DNA of 64,000 nt from Vibrio nitrifigilis (GTDB taxonomy: Bacteria; Pseudomonadota; Gammaproteobacteria; Enterobacterales; Vibrionaceae): positions 1,054,001 through 1,118,000 of the forward strand of contig NZ_JADPMR010000004.1 in assembly GCF_015686695.1 (NCBI RefSeq). Reading direction: 5' to 3'. The notes under the pieces were generated by a model. It was given only the letters and a program-made list of their open reading frames with translations. It did not search any database and had not been told where the DNA came from. This document shows, in pieces, positions 7,821-17,422 of the stretch; the stretch's first letter is position 1; each line of letters begins with the position of its first letter. The translations under genes were made by a program, and so were the position numbers.

Positions 7821-9902
7821 TTATTTTTGCTTCACTATTGGATAATCGCCATTGACCAGTTCTTGGACAAAGGCGGATCCCTGACCACTGTGGGTAATCC
7901 ACACTTTTTCCTTGGCGCGAGTCATCGCGACGTAAAACAAGCGACGTTCTTCTGCATAAGGATAGTCATCATTATTGTGTGACAATACACCATCAAGATG
8001 CACGGCTTTGACTTTCGCTGGAAACTGCCCTTCGTCCACGTTAAGAATAATGACATAATTCGCTTCTTTACCTTTACTGGCATGACACGTCATAAAATCA
8101 ATTCGCAACGATAAATAACGGTTTTGCCAATCCTTTAGCAATTCTGGCTTATGGTAGTGATTACGGCCAAGCAGTAGTAAAGTTTTTAGGCCATCCGCTT
8201 TGCGATTAAGCTGATCAATAATCTTCTCTACATTGTGGCTAGGTGCAACGTAAACCGCTTTCTGTTTCTGCGACTTATAGCTATTGAGCGTTTTGGGCAA
8301 CTGATTCGGGTTTTGCTGAATAAACTGATTGGCCACATTGGCAATCTGCTCATTGAAACGGTATGTCGTATCGAGATGATGTATGGTTGACTGAGGGAAA
8401 CGAGCAGCAAACCCTGTAGTCAAATTGACATCAGAACCAGCAAACTGGTAAATGGCCTGCCAATCATCCCCCACAGCAAACAAGTTACACGAACCGGTTT
8501 TTTGCTCACATAGCGACTGGATCAGTTCTAAACGTTGCGGCGAAATATCTTGATATTCATCGACCATAATAAATTTCCATGGCGATGGGAATTTCCCCTT
8601 CTGTACGTATTGAGCAGCGCGGCTAATCATGATGTTAAAGTCGATTTGATCTTCATCTTTCAGCATTTTTTGCCAGTCACGAAAGCACGGCCAACATAAA
8701 TTCAACTCGCTGTTCAAACGGGCATATTCTTCATGATCAACGATACGCTCCTGAAGTTCTTTTTTCTTAATATTGAGCATTGAAAGCTGATCAATTTGCT
8801 TAACCAACCAAGCAATTAATTTGGGGTTTTCAACATGACTACCTAGCTCATCATCACCGGTAATATAGGCAATAGGCCATTTTGATAGATGTTGCTGCCA
8901 ACGCTTAAAGTTGGTATCAGTCATCCAGTGACGCTTAAGCCAATCAATACACCACGCTGTACGCTGGTTATCATCAAGTGCCAAAGGTGACAAAGCAACA
9001 CTGCCCCCTTCAACTCGATTAATGATATTGAGCCCCAATTGATGGAAGGTATTTACTCTCACACCTTGCGTTCTCTCCCCCACTTTTTCTTGGATCCGCT
9101 GTTCCATTTCCTGTGCGGCATCTTTGCCAAACGCCACCAGCAAAATATCTTCTGGATGAGCCAACCCACTTTGCAGTAAGTACGCAACGCGTGCAGTCAA
9201 TACACTGGTTTTACCTGAGCCCGCGCCTGCTAACACTAAATTATGATCATCATTGAGTAATACCGCCTGCTGCTGCGTATTATTCATTGGTGAAGACTCA
9301 ATATTTGCAAAGAGTGGTTGCCATCGTTCTTGCTCATCACCAAGCCAAGCTTGGTTGCGCTCATATAAGGTTTCAGACGTATTTAACAGCCAAGGCAACA
9401 GTGGTTCCATAGCCTCTGGTAAACGTTGGTGTGTTTCTTCGATAGTGGCCCCAATGCTATCCAGATCGCTAAGCACCCGGGTTACCCAACTTTCTGTTAA
9501 TGAATGGGGAAGGAATGAAGGCAAGTTACCGATACTTAAGAGTTCTTCTCGCCAACGTGGTAGATATTCGCTGAGCTTCTCACATTGGAGATCATGCCAG
9601 CGCTGATAATCGGTCACTAAATACTCAGCAAAATCGCGGCATTGTGGCCAAGGAAGTCCTTGAACTAACCATGAACGCTGCACGCCCTCTTCTTCATGGG
9701 CATAGAATTGCATCGAGCCCCAAATGAGACCATGATTAACGCGTACGCATCCATTCCAAATATGATAAGGAATACGCTCTTCAGTTTGATGAGATGAGAG
9801 CACAATAAGCTCTTTCTCAAGTGACACTTGATGATATTCGTCAGAAATAAAAAACTGTGCAGTCTTATTCGCACTCAGCTGCATTGAAATAAACTCTCTC
9901 AT
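7821..9902 (-). CDS. helD: DNA helicase IV (UvrD/Rep superfamily 1)
   Basis: A 3'-5' DNA helicase of the UvrD-like family. The 693 residues compare with 684 in E. coli HelD. The sequence shows the HelD-type N-terminal domain, Walker A LAGAGSGKTSVL at about residue 227, motif II VDEYQDISPQR, motif III AVGDDWQAIYQFAG, DTTYRF, and the C-terminal motifs MTCHASKGKEANYVI and EERRLFYVAMTRAK. It is transcribed divergently from yccS with 94 bp between. Two in-frame ATGs (9902 and 9884) are possible starts. Confidence 0.93.
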   Translation of the reverse strand: MREFISMQLSANKTAQFFISDEYHQVSLEKELIVLSSHQTEERIPYHIWNGCVRVNHGLIWGSMQFYAHEEEGVQRSWLVQGLPWPQCRDFAEYLVTDYQRWHDLQCEKLSEYLPRWREELLSIGNLPSFLPHSLTESWVTRVLSDLDSIGATIEETHQRLPEAMEPLLPWLLNTSETLYERNQAWLGDEQERWQPLFANIESSPMNNTQQQAVLLNDDHNLVLAGAGSGKTSVLTARVAYLLQSGLAHPEDILLVAFGKDAAQEMEQRIQEKVGERTQGVRVNTFHQLGLNIINRVEGGSVALSPLALDDNQRTAWCIDWLKRHWMTDTNFKRWQQHLSKWPIAYITGDDELGSHVENPKLIAWLVKQIDQLSMLNIKKKELQERIVDHEEYARLNSELNLCWPCFRDWQKMLKDEDQIDFNIMISRAAQYVQKGKFPSPWKFIMVDEYQDISPQRLELIQSLCEQKTGSCNLFAVGDDWQAIYQFAGSDVNLTTGFAARFPQSTIHHLDTTYRFNEQIANVANQFIQQNPNQLPKTLNSYKSQKQKAVYVAPSHNVEKIIDQLNRKADGLKTLLLLGRNHYHKPELLKDWQNRYLSLRIDFMTCHASKGKEANYVIILNVDEGQFPAKVKAVHLDGVLSHNNDDYPYAEERRLFYVAMTRAKEKVWITHSGQGSAFVQELVNGDYPIVKQK

Positions 9903-9996
9903 TGTATTCGCGGCTCATCATACCTTAATCATATCGGAGAATGAAAAGTTAATGTCAATACTTTAAAATCAAAGAAATTTCTCACTTTTATTCATC

Positions 9997-12213
9997 TTGA
10001 TCAGGTTGTTAGTTACCGCATCTGGTACACTTTCAACTTTGCAATTACGACCATTGAACAACGTGCAGATATCAAATCGACTTAGGCTCTACTGGGCCAA
10101 TAAAACTTTCAACTATAGCGCCCTGATTCTTGTGACACTTCTCGGGGTGGTCATCCCTTGCTGGATGTACAGTCTCAACACTTGGGTCACACCGTTGATC
10201 TTAGGCGTGATCGCTGCGGCTTTATCGGAACGGGACGATAATTTCTCTGGCCGCCTAAAAGCCATCACCATGACGTTTATCTGCTTTGCGATCGCTTCAT
10301 TTTCGATAGAGATTTTATTTGATCACCCCATCTTATTCTCGATCGGATTATTTGTTTCAACATTTGGCTTTATTATGCTTGGTGCTATCGGCTCGCGCTA
10401 CGCATCGATAGCCTTCGCATCTCTACTGCTTGCGGTTTACACCATGCTCGGTGCAGACCAAAGTACCAATATTTGGTTTCAGCCAGTATTACTGCTCATT
10501 GGTACTGCTTGGTATTTCTTTATATCAATGCTTTGGTATAGCTTTTGGCCAATGCAGCCTGTGCAGCAAAACTTAGCTAACGTATTTTTACAACTAGGTC
10601 ATTATCTCGATGCTAAGGCATTGATGTTCCATCCCACATCACAATTTACTCCACAGCCTCATCGCATCAGTGAAGCACAACTAAACAGCGCAACCGTCTC
10701 TGCTTTGAACCAATGCAAAGCCATCTTTTTAACTCGAGCAAAACGCGGACATGTCGACAGTGCCAGTGATCACTATCTAAGCATTTATTTTCTAGCACAA
10801 GATATCCACGAAAGAGCAAGTTCGACACACTATCGTTACCAAGAGTTAGCTCAGCACTTTGGTCGCTCTGATATCCTATTTCGCTTTAAATCTTTATTGC
10901 AAGCTCAGGCCGATGCCTGCCGTGAAGTGGCCCAGTGTATTCGTTTAGGCCAAGACTACGAACACCAAGGCGATTCAGCCTTAGCTTTAGATGAGCTGCA
11001 ACAGTCTCTTGATTATCTTAAGCAGCAACAGCGTCCCGAATGGCGTTCGCTACTTGCACAACTTGGTTATCTATTTACTAACTTAATGACCGTCGAGAAG
11101 CAACTGACCAATATTGCGACCCCCAACATAGATAAACTCGAAGAGGAAGTTTTAGAGGACACCGAACCCCACACGATTAAAACCATGTGGAACCGTGTAA
11201 AATCAAATTTAAATCGTGATTCACTATTGTTTCGCCATGCATTACGCATGTCGATAGCGCTAACGCTTGGTTATATTATTTTACAAATCCTGGGGTTAGA
11301 ACGTGGCTATTGGATTTTGCTGACGACACTTTTTGTCTGCCAGCCAAACTACGCAGCGACACGACAAAAAATCACCTCGCGCATTATTGGAACCCTCGCT
11401 GGTTTATTGATTGGCGTAATGCTACTCACGCTTTTCCCTTCACAAGAAAGTCAGTTAGCCTTTATTGTCATTTCAGGGGTGATGTTCTTTGCCTTTAGGC
11501 TCAATAACTATGGTTTTGCTACTGGCTTTATTACCGTGTTGGTTCTGTTCTGCTTTAATCAGTTAGGCCAAGGCTTCGCCGTTGTACTACCAAGATTAGC
11601 CGATACATTGATCGGCTGTGCTCTGGCTGTTGGTGCTGTGGCTTACATTCTCCCGGATTGGCATGCCAAACGGTTACATAAAGTCATGGCAGATGCGATC
11701 GTCGCCAATAAGGAATATTTAGACCAGATCATTGCTCAATACCGTATTGGGAAAAAAGACAGCCTCAGTTACCGTATCGCAAGACGTAATGCACATAATC
11801 AAGATGCGGCATTAGCTGCTGCAGTCAATAATATGTTGGCCGAACCTGGCAAATATCGCTCTGCCACCGATGAGAGCTTTCGCTTTGTCACGCTCAATCA
11901 CGCAATGCTAAGCTATACTTCAGCGCTTGGAGCGCATCGTACTCGTATTGATTCCAACGTACACAAATTGGTACTCGATTCACACCGAGTGATTCATCAG
12001 CACTTGGATGTACTATATCAACAGTTATTTACTCATTGTGAACAATGCGATACGTCCAATATCGAAGACGCAGGAATTGAACAGAAATTAGCAGAATGGC
12101 ATGAAGACAGTGAAGGCAATGCTCACTTAGTGCTGCAGCAATTACATTTGATCTATCGAATGCTACCAGAATTACACTCTTTGGCTGACAAATTTGCCGT
12201 ACGAGTCGGTTAA
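9997..12213 (+). CDS. yccS: YccS-like inner-membrane protein (FUSC family)
   Basis: Large membrane protein of the YccS/YhfK group, related to aromatic-acid exporters; its substrate is not known. It has two blocks of hydrophobic helices (about residues 40-185 and 415-555) separated and followed by soluble regions. The second block carries the family-typical GYWILLTTLFVCQPNYAATRQKI and LPRLADTLIGCALAVGAV. There is no ATG near the beginning. The frame opens at TTG 9997 after an in-frame stop, and other candidates are TTG 10054 and GTG 10063; family alignment suggests the true start lies just before NRLRLYWANKTFNYS. Confidence in the exact start is low. Confidence 0.88.
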   Translation: MIRLLVTASGTLSTLQLRPLNNVQISNRLRLYWANKTFNYSALILVTLLGVVIPCWMYSLNTWVTPLILGVIAAALSERDDNFSGRLKAITMTFICFAIASFSIEILFDHPILFSIGLFVSTFGFIMLGAIGSRYASIAFASLLLAVYTMLGADQSTNIWFQPVLLLIGTAWYFFISMLWYSFWPMQPVQQNLANVFLQLGHYLDAKALMFHPTSQFTPQPHRISEAQLNSATVSALNQCKAIFLTRAKRGHVDSASDHYLSIYFLAQDIHERASSTHYRYQELAQHFGRSDILFRFKSLLQAQADACREVAQCIRLGQDYEHQGDSALALDELQQSLDYLKQQQRPEWRSLLAQLGYLFTNLMTVEKQLTNIATPNIDKLEEEVLEDTEPHTIKTMWNRVKSNLNRDSLLFRHALRMSIALTLGYIILQILGLERGYWILLTTLFVCQPNYAATRQKITSRIIGTLAGLLIGVMLLTLFPSQESQLAFIVISGVMFFAFRLNNYGFATGFITVLVLFCFNQLGQGFAVVLPRLADTLIGCALAVGAVAYILPDWHAKRLHKVMADAIVANKEYLDQIIAQYRIGKKDSLSYRIARRNAHNQDAALAAAVNNMLAEPGKYRSATDESFRFVTLNHAMLSYTSALGAHRTRIDSNVHKLVLDSHRVIHQHLDVLYQQLFTHCEQCDTSNIEDAGIEQKLAEWHEDSEGNAHLVLQQLHLIYRMLPELHSLADKFAVRVG

Positions 12214-12640
12214 GCACTTTGAAAGGCGTCTAATTCATCGCAAGTAGGCGCCAACTCCTTTCCAGCATAACATACCAACCCGAAGCTCTTTTTGATAATA
12301 AACTCAATCATATAGAGACATAATCTTGAAAATTTCAGAGTGTTTCACTTTTAAGATTTATCGATACTTACCATCAATTAGCGCTTTTCTTACATTGTAC
12401 GGACATTTTTTAAGCAACTTTTTATAGTATGATAACTCTAAATAGTTAGAACATAGACTTTGGTTTGAAGAGTTAGACACGGATACATTCAAATATAATA
12501 TATTGATTATATTAACTAATTAACTAAATCCTTGGCTTCACTACTCAAACATCAGAGTCATAATTTTAGTGGCTCCCACATTCTACAGGGAATGGTGAGA
12601 AAGTATTAACCTGTTAGCTTATTCAATGTAAGTGTAGTCC
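12214..12640. other. Intergenic region upstream of two small genes
   Basis: About 430 AT-rich bases between yccS and the small gene at 12641. I see no gene, no strong terminator and no known RNA. Promoters for the two small genes should lie here. Confidence 0.5.
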
Positions 12641-12898
12641 ATGACAAAGCTAAACACAGAAAAGTTGCGAAAAATGGCCAGTTCAGAATACTCGCCCACA
12701 TTACAGAGCCCAATGGTGTTGTTTGGAGGCAAGCGAATGTCGAGCGCACAATTTGAAACGATGAAAGAGCAGTTAAAAATGCTGACTCCTCAACAATTAC
12801 GTTCACTACAAGGAGAGATTAACCAATCTCTTGAAACAACTGCGAAAGATATTCTCAGTGATGAAGAACGTAATATGTTATCGAGTTTATTCTCCTAA
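12641..12898 (+). CDS. Small conserved-looking hypothetical protein (85 aa)
   Basis: Not recognised. The protein has no signal peptide or membrane segment. The first 40 residues contain PMVLFGGKRMSSAQF, and the rest is probably helical (MKEQLKMLTPQQLRSLQGEI, LSDEERNMLSSLF). The ribosome site is weak. The gene sits 79 bp ahead of another small protein with a flagellar-rod-like C-terminus in the same orientation, which suggests a two-gene unit closed by the terminator at 13309. Confidence 0.65.
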   Translation: MTKLNTEKLRKMASSEYSPTLQSPMVLFGGKRMSSAQFETMKEQLKMLTPQQLRSLQGEINQSLETTAKDILSDEERNMLSSLFS

Positions 12899-12977
12899 TT
12901 TTTGTGAGATAAATAGTCGTCTAACTTGATTAAAAAACGTACAAGAATTAAGCTTAGAACAAATAGAGGTGATGTGT

Positions 12978-13292
12978 ATGACAGTTTCATCCGTTAGTAC
13001 AGGTAACAATGGTTATGCCATCCTACAAAAATCGAGAGAGATGGCAGACTCTGCTGCCAAAGATCTGCAACAAGCTCAAGCATTAGAGCAACAAGATGCT
13101 TTGAAGTTTAATAAAGCGAGTGAAGCTCGCAAAGAAGCAGATGCACAAGAGCGTTCTCGTGAGAGACACCATCCCGATACTGTTGATTCCTTGACTAAAC
13201 TGAATCAAGCACAACAATATAACCGCGCAGGCGTTTCCGTTATTCAGCGTGAACGCGATATGCTCGGAAGCATGCTTGACTTGAGAGTCTAG
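12978..13292 (+). CDS. Small protein with flagellar-rod-like terminal motifs (104 aa)
   Basis: Start at ATG 12978, eight bases after GAGG. The N-terminus (VSSVSTGNNGYAILQKSREMADSAA) and C-terminus (LTKLNQAQQYNRAGVSVIQRERDMLGSMLDLRV) resemble the paired terminal helices of flagellar rod/hook proteins such as FlgC and FlgG. Those proteins also end in a motif like 'VIQTADEMLGTLLDI'. The middle is charged and alanine-rich, probably coiled coil. Standalone short proteins of this type occur in marine gammaproteobacteria with no assigned function. No flagellar genes are nearby. Confidence 0.65.
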   Translation: MTVSSVSTGNNGYAILQKSREMADSAAKDLQQAQALEQQDALKFNKASEARKEADAQERSRERHHPDTVDSLTKLNQAQQYNRAGVSVIQRERDMLGSMLDLRV

Positions 13293-13308
13293 CAAGACAA
13301 GTTCGGAT

Positions 13309-13343
13309 AAAGCTCAGCTCACTCTGCTGGGCTTTATTTTTTT
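13309..13343 (+). terminator. Rho-independent terminator after the small-gene pair
   Basis: Stem AAAGCTCAGC / GCTGGGCTTT (one G-T pair) with a 7-nt loop, followed by ATTTTTTT. Confidence 0.88.
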
Positions 13344-13458
13344 ACACTAATGTCTAGGTTTTCACCACGCTGAGTAAAATGCTCTTATCTCGGATAAAAT
13401 ACACCCACCAAACGTCGACAGATCCTATTCAGTTGTTATTCTTTCCTTTATCAGTACA

Positions 13459-14751
13459 ATGCGTGCAAACCATAACGACGACGAATCAATGACTCAATTT
13501 TCTATCTTGAAATCTGGCTCAAGCGATGAGCAAATTTCATCAGAGCAAACTCCTGTCCCCTCTCAACCCACGCTTTCTTACCCACCACAATTCAATGGTA
13601 ACGTTGCGAGTGGCAAGCTAACAGAATCATTGGTTGAAAAACGTTGGGATACGCTCAGACTGGAGGACTCTCGCCAAGCGCTCTATGATGATTGGACAAA
13701 AACGTCAATGTTTGAGTACGCACAGAATATTGAACATTTTGTCGGTACGGTTAAATTGCCTGTTGGTATTGCAGGCCCGTTAAGCATTCACGGATTGCAC
13801 GCAAACGGCGATTTTCGTATTCCCCTCGCAACGACAGAAGCCGCTTTAGTCGCGTCTTATCACCGTGGTAGCCAGTTGATTACCTCTGCTGGCGGTGCCA
13901 CAGCAATGCTAGTGAGCGAAGGTGTGAGTCGTACACCCGGATTTGCATTTCACTCCTTGAGTGAAGCAGGACAATTCGTCGCTTGGATTACAACCCAATA
14001 TGATCGGTGCAAATCCATCGCCCAAAGTACCACTCGTTTTGGACAATTACACGACATCAACGTACAAATCGAAGGTAATCACGTTTACTTAGTATTTGAT
14101 TACGTTACCGGTGACGCTAGCGGACAGAATATGGTGACCATTGCCACCAATGCCATTATGCAGTTCATTTTGGAGCATTCGCCTATCGAACCACGACACG
14201 CCTTTCTTGATGCCAATCTATCAGGTGATAAAAAACCCAATGCTCATACTTTACGAAGCGTGCGCGGTAAAAAAGTCAGTGCCGAAGTCCATATATCACC
14301 CCGTTTAGTTAAGAAATACCTTCATACCGACGTTGAAAAGATGATTCAGTTTGGCCAGATGACGACCACTGGTGGCTTACTTAGCGGATCTATTGGTATT
14401 AATGCCCATTACGCTAACGCGTTAGCTGCGCTTTATATCGCTTGCGGTCAAGATCCGGCTTGTGTTGCTGAATCTGCAGTTGGTATGACTCGTTTTGAAC
14501 AAGCAGATAATGGCGACCTTTGTGCCAGTGTCACCTTGCCCAATATCATGGTAGGTACGGTTGGCGGTGGTACTCAATTGCCCACCCAAAAAGCCTGCTT
14601 AGATATATTGGGGTTAAATGGAACTGGCCATGCAAGAGCTTTGGCAGAAGTCGTGGCGAGTGTTTGCCTAGCAGGAGAACTTTCGATTGCCGGTGCCTTT
14701 TGCGCTGGCCATTTTGCCAGAGCGCATAAAAAACTTGCTCGTGGAAAATAG
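13459..14751 (+). CDS. Hydroxymethylglutaryl-CoA reductase
   Basis: Reduces HMG-CoA to mevalonate with NADPH. The 430-residue soluble protein has the HMGR landmarks: VKLPVGIAGPLSIHG, TTEAALVASYHRGSQLI (catalytic Glu), the DASGQNMVT nucleotide-binding region, and the catalytic-lysine segment near LSGDKKPNAHTL. GTVGGGTQLPTQKACLDILGL and a C-terminal His in GHFARAHKKL complete the set. These match the class I form rather than the class II of Pseudomonas mevalonii. The start could be ATG 13459 or ATG 13489. No mevalonate-pathway gene is adjacent. Terminators flank it on both sides, so it is monocistronic. Confidence 0.9.
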   Translation: MRANHNDDESMTQFSILKSGSSDEQISSEQTPVPSQPTLSYPPQFNGNVASGKLTESLVEKRWDTLRLEDSRQALYDDWTKTSMFEYAQNIEHFVGTVKLPVGIAGPLSIHGLHANGDFRIPLATTEAALVASYHRGSQLITSAGGATAMLVSEGVSRTPGFAFHSLSEAGQFVAWITTQYDRCKSIAQSTTRFGQLHDINVQIEGNHVYLVFDYVTGDASGQNMVTIATNAIMQFILEHSPIEPRHAFLDANLSGDKKPNAHTLRSVRGKKVSAEVHISPRLVKKYLHTDVEKMIQFGQMTTTGGLLSGSIGINAHYANALAALYIACGQDPACVAESAVGMTRFEQADNGDLCASVTLPNIMVGTVGGGTQLPTQKACLDILGLNGTGHARALAEVVASVCLAGELSIAGAFCAGHFARAHKKLARGK

Positions 14752-14767
14752 ACCAACCAAAAACAAC

Positions 14768-14792
14768 AAAACCGCATTATATGCGGTTTTTT
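14768..14792. terminator. Bidirectional terminator between HMGR and modC
   Basis: Stem AAAACCGCAT / ATGCGGTTTT with a 3-nt loop, followed by further T residues. It lies between two convergent genes and can serve both strands. Confidence 0.85.
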
Positions 14793-14819
14793 ATTAGCTG
14801 ATAGTTTATTGAATATCTT

Positions 14820-15926
14820 TCAACGGGTTACAGCGACATCTTGCTGAGTGATACTCACCCCTTTAATTTGAGCGTAAACAGCCTGACCGACACTTAACTG
14901 CAAATCATCTAACGCCCATTCCGTGATGGTTGCCCATAAAAAGCAGTCAGGAGCTAACTCTAATTTGATGTCTACATGGCGCGTCCCTTCAGGTTGCATC
15001 CGATGTTCAATTTGTTGAATCGTCGCGGGCAAAATATTACGAATCGACGTTTGCTCTGGTTTTTCCGTTACAATCGAGACATCATTGGCGCGGATCTGCA
15101 ACCGTATCGCGGTTCCTGACTCACCTTGAACTTGTTGTACCCATAATGGAACATTTGGAGCCAAACGCAGCTCAGTGAGCGTATAATTCTCATGTTGACG
15201 ATGAATCTCTCCGGCAAATAAAGTGCTGTGCTCACTCATATCGTGCCAAGGGCGCATCGTTTCAGAACTCCAAACTGCTTCCACGTTCCCTGCATTGACG
15301 ACCTTCCCATTCTCTATCAGCACTAGATAATCCGCTAAACGCAAAATTTCATCGAGACTATGCGTTACATATAAAATCGGAATATTTACCGTATCAGCCA
15401 GCTGTTCTAAAAATGGCATGACTTCACGTTTACGTGGTAAATCTAACGAAGCCAACGGTTCATCCATCAGCAGTATATCGGGTTGAGATAGCAGTGCTCG
15501 GCCAATCGCAACACGCTGTTTTTCTCCGCCAGATAACGAATTAGGGTAACGGTCAAGTAATGGTTTAATCGCCAATAGTTCAACAATAGATTCAAAATAC
15601 TTAGGATCTTGATGTTTCACCCCATAATTGAGATTGCTTTTTACGGTGTAATGCGGAAACAAGCGTGATTCCTGAAACACATATCCGACTCTGCGCTGTT
15701 CAATTGGCAAGTTCACTCGACGGCTGGTACTAAATAACCAGCGGTCTTTGACTTGAATCTCTCCACTGTCTGGACCGACTAATCCACTGATGACATTAAT
15801 CAGTGATGTTTTCCCTGCACCAGAGCGACCAAAAATAGCGCTAATGCCTCTATTCGGTAATTGAATATCGATGTCAAAAACCGTATCACCTAACTGCTTA
15901 TGAAATTGGATATTGAGTTCACTCAT
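14820..15926 (-). CDS. modC: Molybdate ABC transporter ATP-binding protein
   Basis: ATPase of the molybdate importer. I use ATG 15926, which overlaps the modB stop (ATGA on the minus strand); 368 residues result. Walker A is FGRSGAGKTSL, signature LSGGEKQRVAIGRAL, Walker B ILLMDEPLASLD, and the switch His is in VTHSLDE. The C-terminal third is a MOP/TOBE molybdate-binding domain (VSIVTEKPEQTSIRNILPA), the usual regulatory domain in ModC. It is third in the modABC operon, transcribed leftward, and ends at the shared terminator. Confidence 0.95.
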   Translation of the reverse strand: MSELNIQFHKQLGDTVFDIDIQLPNRGISAIFGRSGAGKTSLINVISGLVGPDSGEIQVKDRWLFSTSRRVNLPIEQRRVGYVFQESRLFPHYTVKSNLNYGVKHQDPKYFESIVELLAIKPLLDRYPNSLSGGEKQRVAIGRALLSQPDILLMDEPLASLDLPRKREVMPFLEQLADTVNIPILYVTHSLDEILRLADYLVLIENGKVVNAGNVEAVWSSETMRPWHDMSEHSTLFAGEIHRQHENYTLTELRLAPNVPLWVQQVQGESGTAIRLQIRANDVSIVTEKPEQTSIRNILPATIQQIEHRMQPEGTRHVDIKLELAPDCFLWATITEWALDDLQLSVGQAVYAQIKGVSITQQDVAVTR

Positions 15927-16645
15927 CGGTTTACCCCCAACCGTTTTTTCATACGGCGACTTACCCATTCAGAGATAAACAAAGAGACCAGAGCGATCAC
16001 TATTGATACCACACATAAGCGCGCAGCATCCATTTCAGCACCAGGTGTTTCCAAAAAGTTATACATCGCGAGTGGAATCGTTTGGGTTTCACCGGGAATA
16101 TTCGAAACGAAGCTAATTGTCGCACCAAACTCACCTAAACTACGCGCAAAAGAGAGCATGACGCCTGTAATAATACCGGGAATAGTTAATGGTAACGTAA
16201 TAGTAAAAAAGACTTTTAATGGCGATGCACCAAGCGTTCTTGCTGCTTGTTCTAACTTGGTATCCACGTTTTCAATACTCAAACGAATTGAACGCACCAT
16301 GAGCGGCAGCGCAATCACTGAACACGCTAATACAGCGCCACGCCAACTGAAACTAAACGTAACGCCGAACCAAGATTCAAACCAATGACCAATAAAACCC
16401 TGCTTACCCATACTGATCAGTAACAAGTAACCGACGACTACCGGTGGCAAAACCATCGGCAGGTGAATGATACTATCGAGTAAACCTTTGCCAAAAAACT
16501 CTTTGCGAGCCAATAACCATCCTAGAATTAAACCACAAGGAAGTAACCACAATACGGTAAAGCCTGCCACACGCAGGCTTAACAGTAACGCAGTCATCTC
16601 GTAGTCGCTGAGAAAACCTAGGTTATTTAGCAGCAAATTTCGCAT
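15923..16645 (-). CDS. modB: Molybdate ABC transporter permease
   Basis: 240-residue inner-membrane permease with about five hydrophobic segments. It closely follows the E. coli ModB pattern: ALLDS-type HLPMVLPPVVVGYLLL, AARTLGASPLKVFFTITLPLTIPGI (the EAA loop contacting ModC), and FARSLGEFGATISFVSNIPGET. It overlaps modA by 23 nt at its 5' end and modC by 4 nt at its 3' end. The true start may be slightly further in (near LSDYEMTALLL), judged from the family N-terminus. Confidence 0.95.
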   Translation of the reverse strand: MRNLLLNNLGFLSDYEMTALLLSLRVAGFTVLWLLPCGLILGWLLARKEFFGKGLLDSIIHLPMVLPPVVVGYLLLISMGKQGFIGHWFESWFGVTFSFSWRGAVLACSVIALPLMVRSIRLSIENVDTKLEQAARTLGASPLKVFFTITLPLTIPGIITGVMLSFARSLGEFGATISFVSNIPGETQTIPLAMYNFLETPGAEMDAARLCVVSIVIALVSLFISEWVSRRMKKRLGVNR

Positions 16646-17402
16646 TTCCTAAGTGAGTATTAAAACCGTATTGATCTAACACTTTTTTACCCGCATCGGA
16701 TTGTACAAATTTAGCAAAATCAGCCGCGTCTGCACTGTCACTGATTTGAACTAAAGGGTAATGGATTGCTGTATGCAATTTAGGATCAAACGTACTGATG
16801 ATTTTCACTTTTTTGGTAAGGACAGCATCCGTTTTATACACCATCCCTAAATCAGCTTCTCCACGTTCAACTAATGCAAGAGCAAGGCGAACGTTGTTAG
16901 CCTGAGCCAGTTTAGGTTCAACGGTTTTCCATACACCAAGATGCTCTAGCGCTTCTTTAGAGTACATGCCTACAGGTACAGAACCGGTATTACCTACTGC
17001 CATACGCGTTTCTGATAATAGGTGTTTCCACTCACCTTTATTTTTAACATCAAAGGCTTTGATATGTTCTTTAACTGGTTCAATCAATACCAGTTGGTTA
17101 CCCGCTACCAAGTTCACATGGTCTAGTTTGACAATGTCTTTTTTAATGAGGTAACGAACCCATTTTTCATTTGCTGATAAGTAAATATCAGCAGGCGCAC
17201 CGTGTTCAATTTGGCGAGCTAATGAAGAAGAACTGGCAAATACAGGTACAACATCGACGTTAGGGTGCGTTTTTTCATAATCTGCCGCAAGGTCATTTAC
17301 CGCATTAGTCATTGAAGAAGCCGCGTAAACATGAAGTTGATCTTTAGCAAAAGTGGGCGCAGCTACCAGTGCAGCACTGATTAAAAATACGAGTTTTTTC
17401 AT
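16623..17402 (-). CDS. modA: Molybdate-binding periplasmic protein
   Basis: Periplasmic substrate-binding protein of the molybdate importer. Signal peptide MKKLVFLISAALVAAPTFA is followed by the binding-site sequences VYAASSMTNA and FASSSSLARQI (Ser residues that bind the oxyanion), ADIYLSANEKWV, and AVGNTGSVPVGMYSKEAL. It is first in modABC. Only 20 bases separate its ATG from the stop of the upstream cobQ remnant, so its promoter probably lies inside that remnant. I did not find a clear ModE box there. Confidence 0.95.
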   Translation of the reverse strand: MKKLVFLISAALVAAPTFAKDQLHVYAASSMTNAVNDLAADYEKTHPNVDVVPVFASSSSLARQIEHGAPADIYLSANEKWVRYLIKKDIVKLDHVNLVAGNQLVLIEPVKEHIKAFDVKNKGEWKHLLSETRMAVGNTGSVPVGMYSKEALEHLGVWKTVEPKLAQANNVRLALALVERGEADLGMVYKTDAVLTKKVKIISTFDPKLHTAIHYPLVQISDSADAADFAKFVQSDAGKKVLDQYGFNTHLGNAKFAAK

Positions 17403-17422
17403 GAGATATCCGTTAAATTTGG

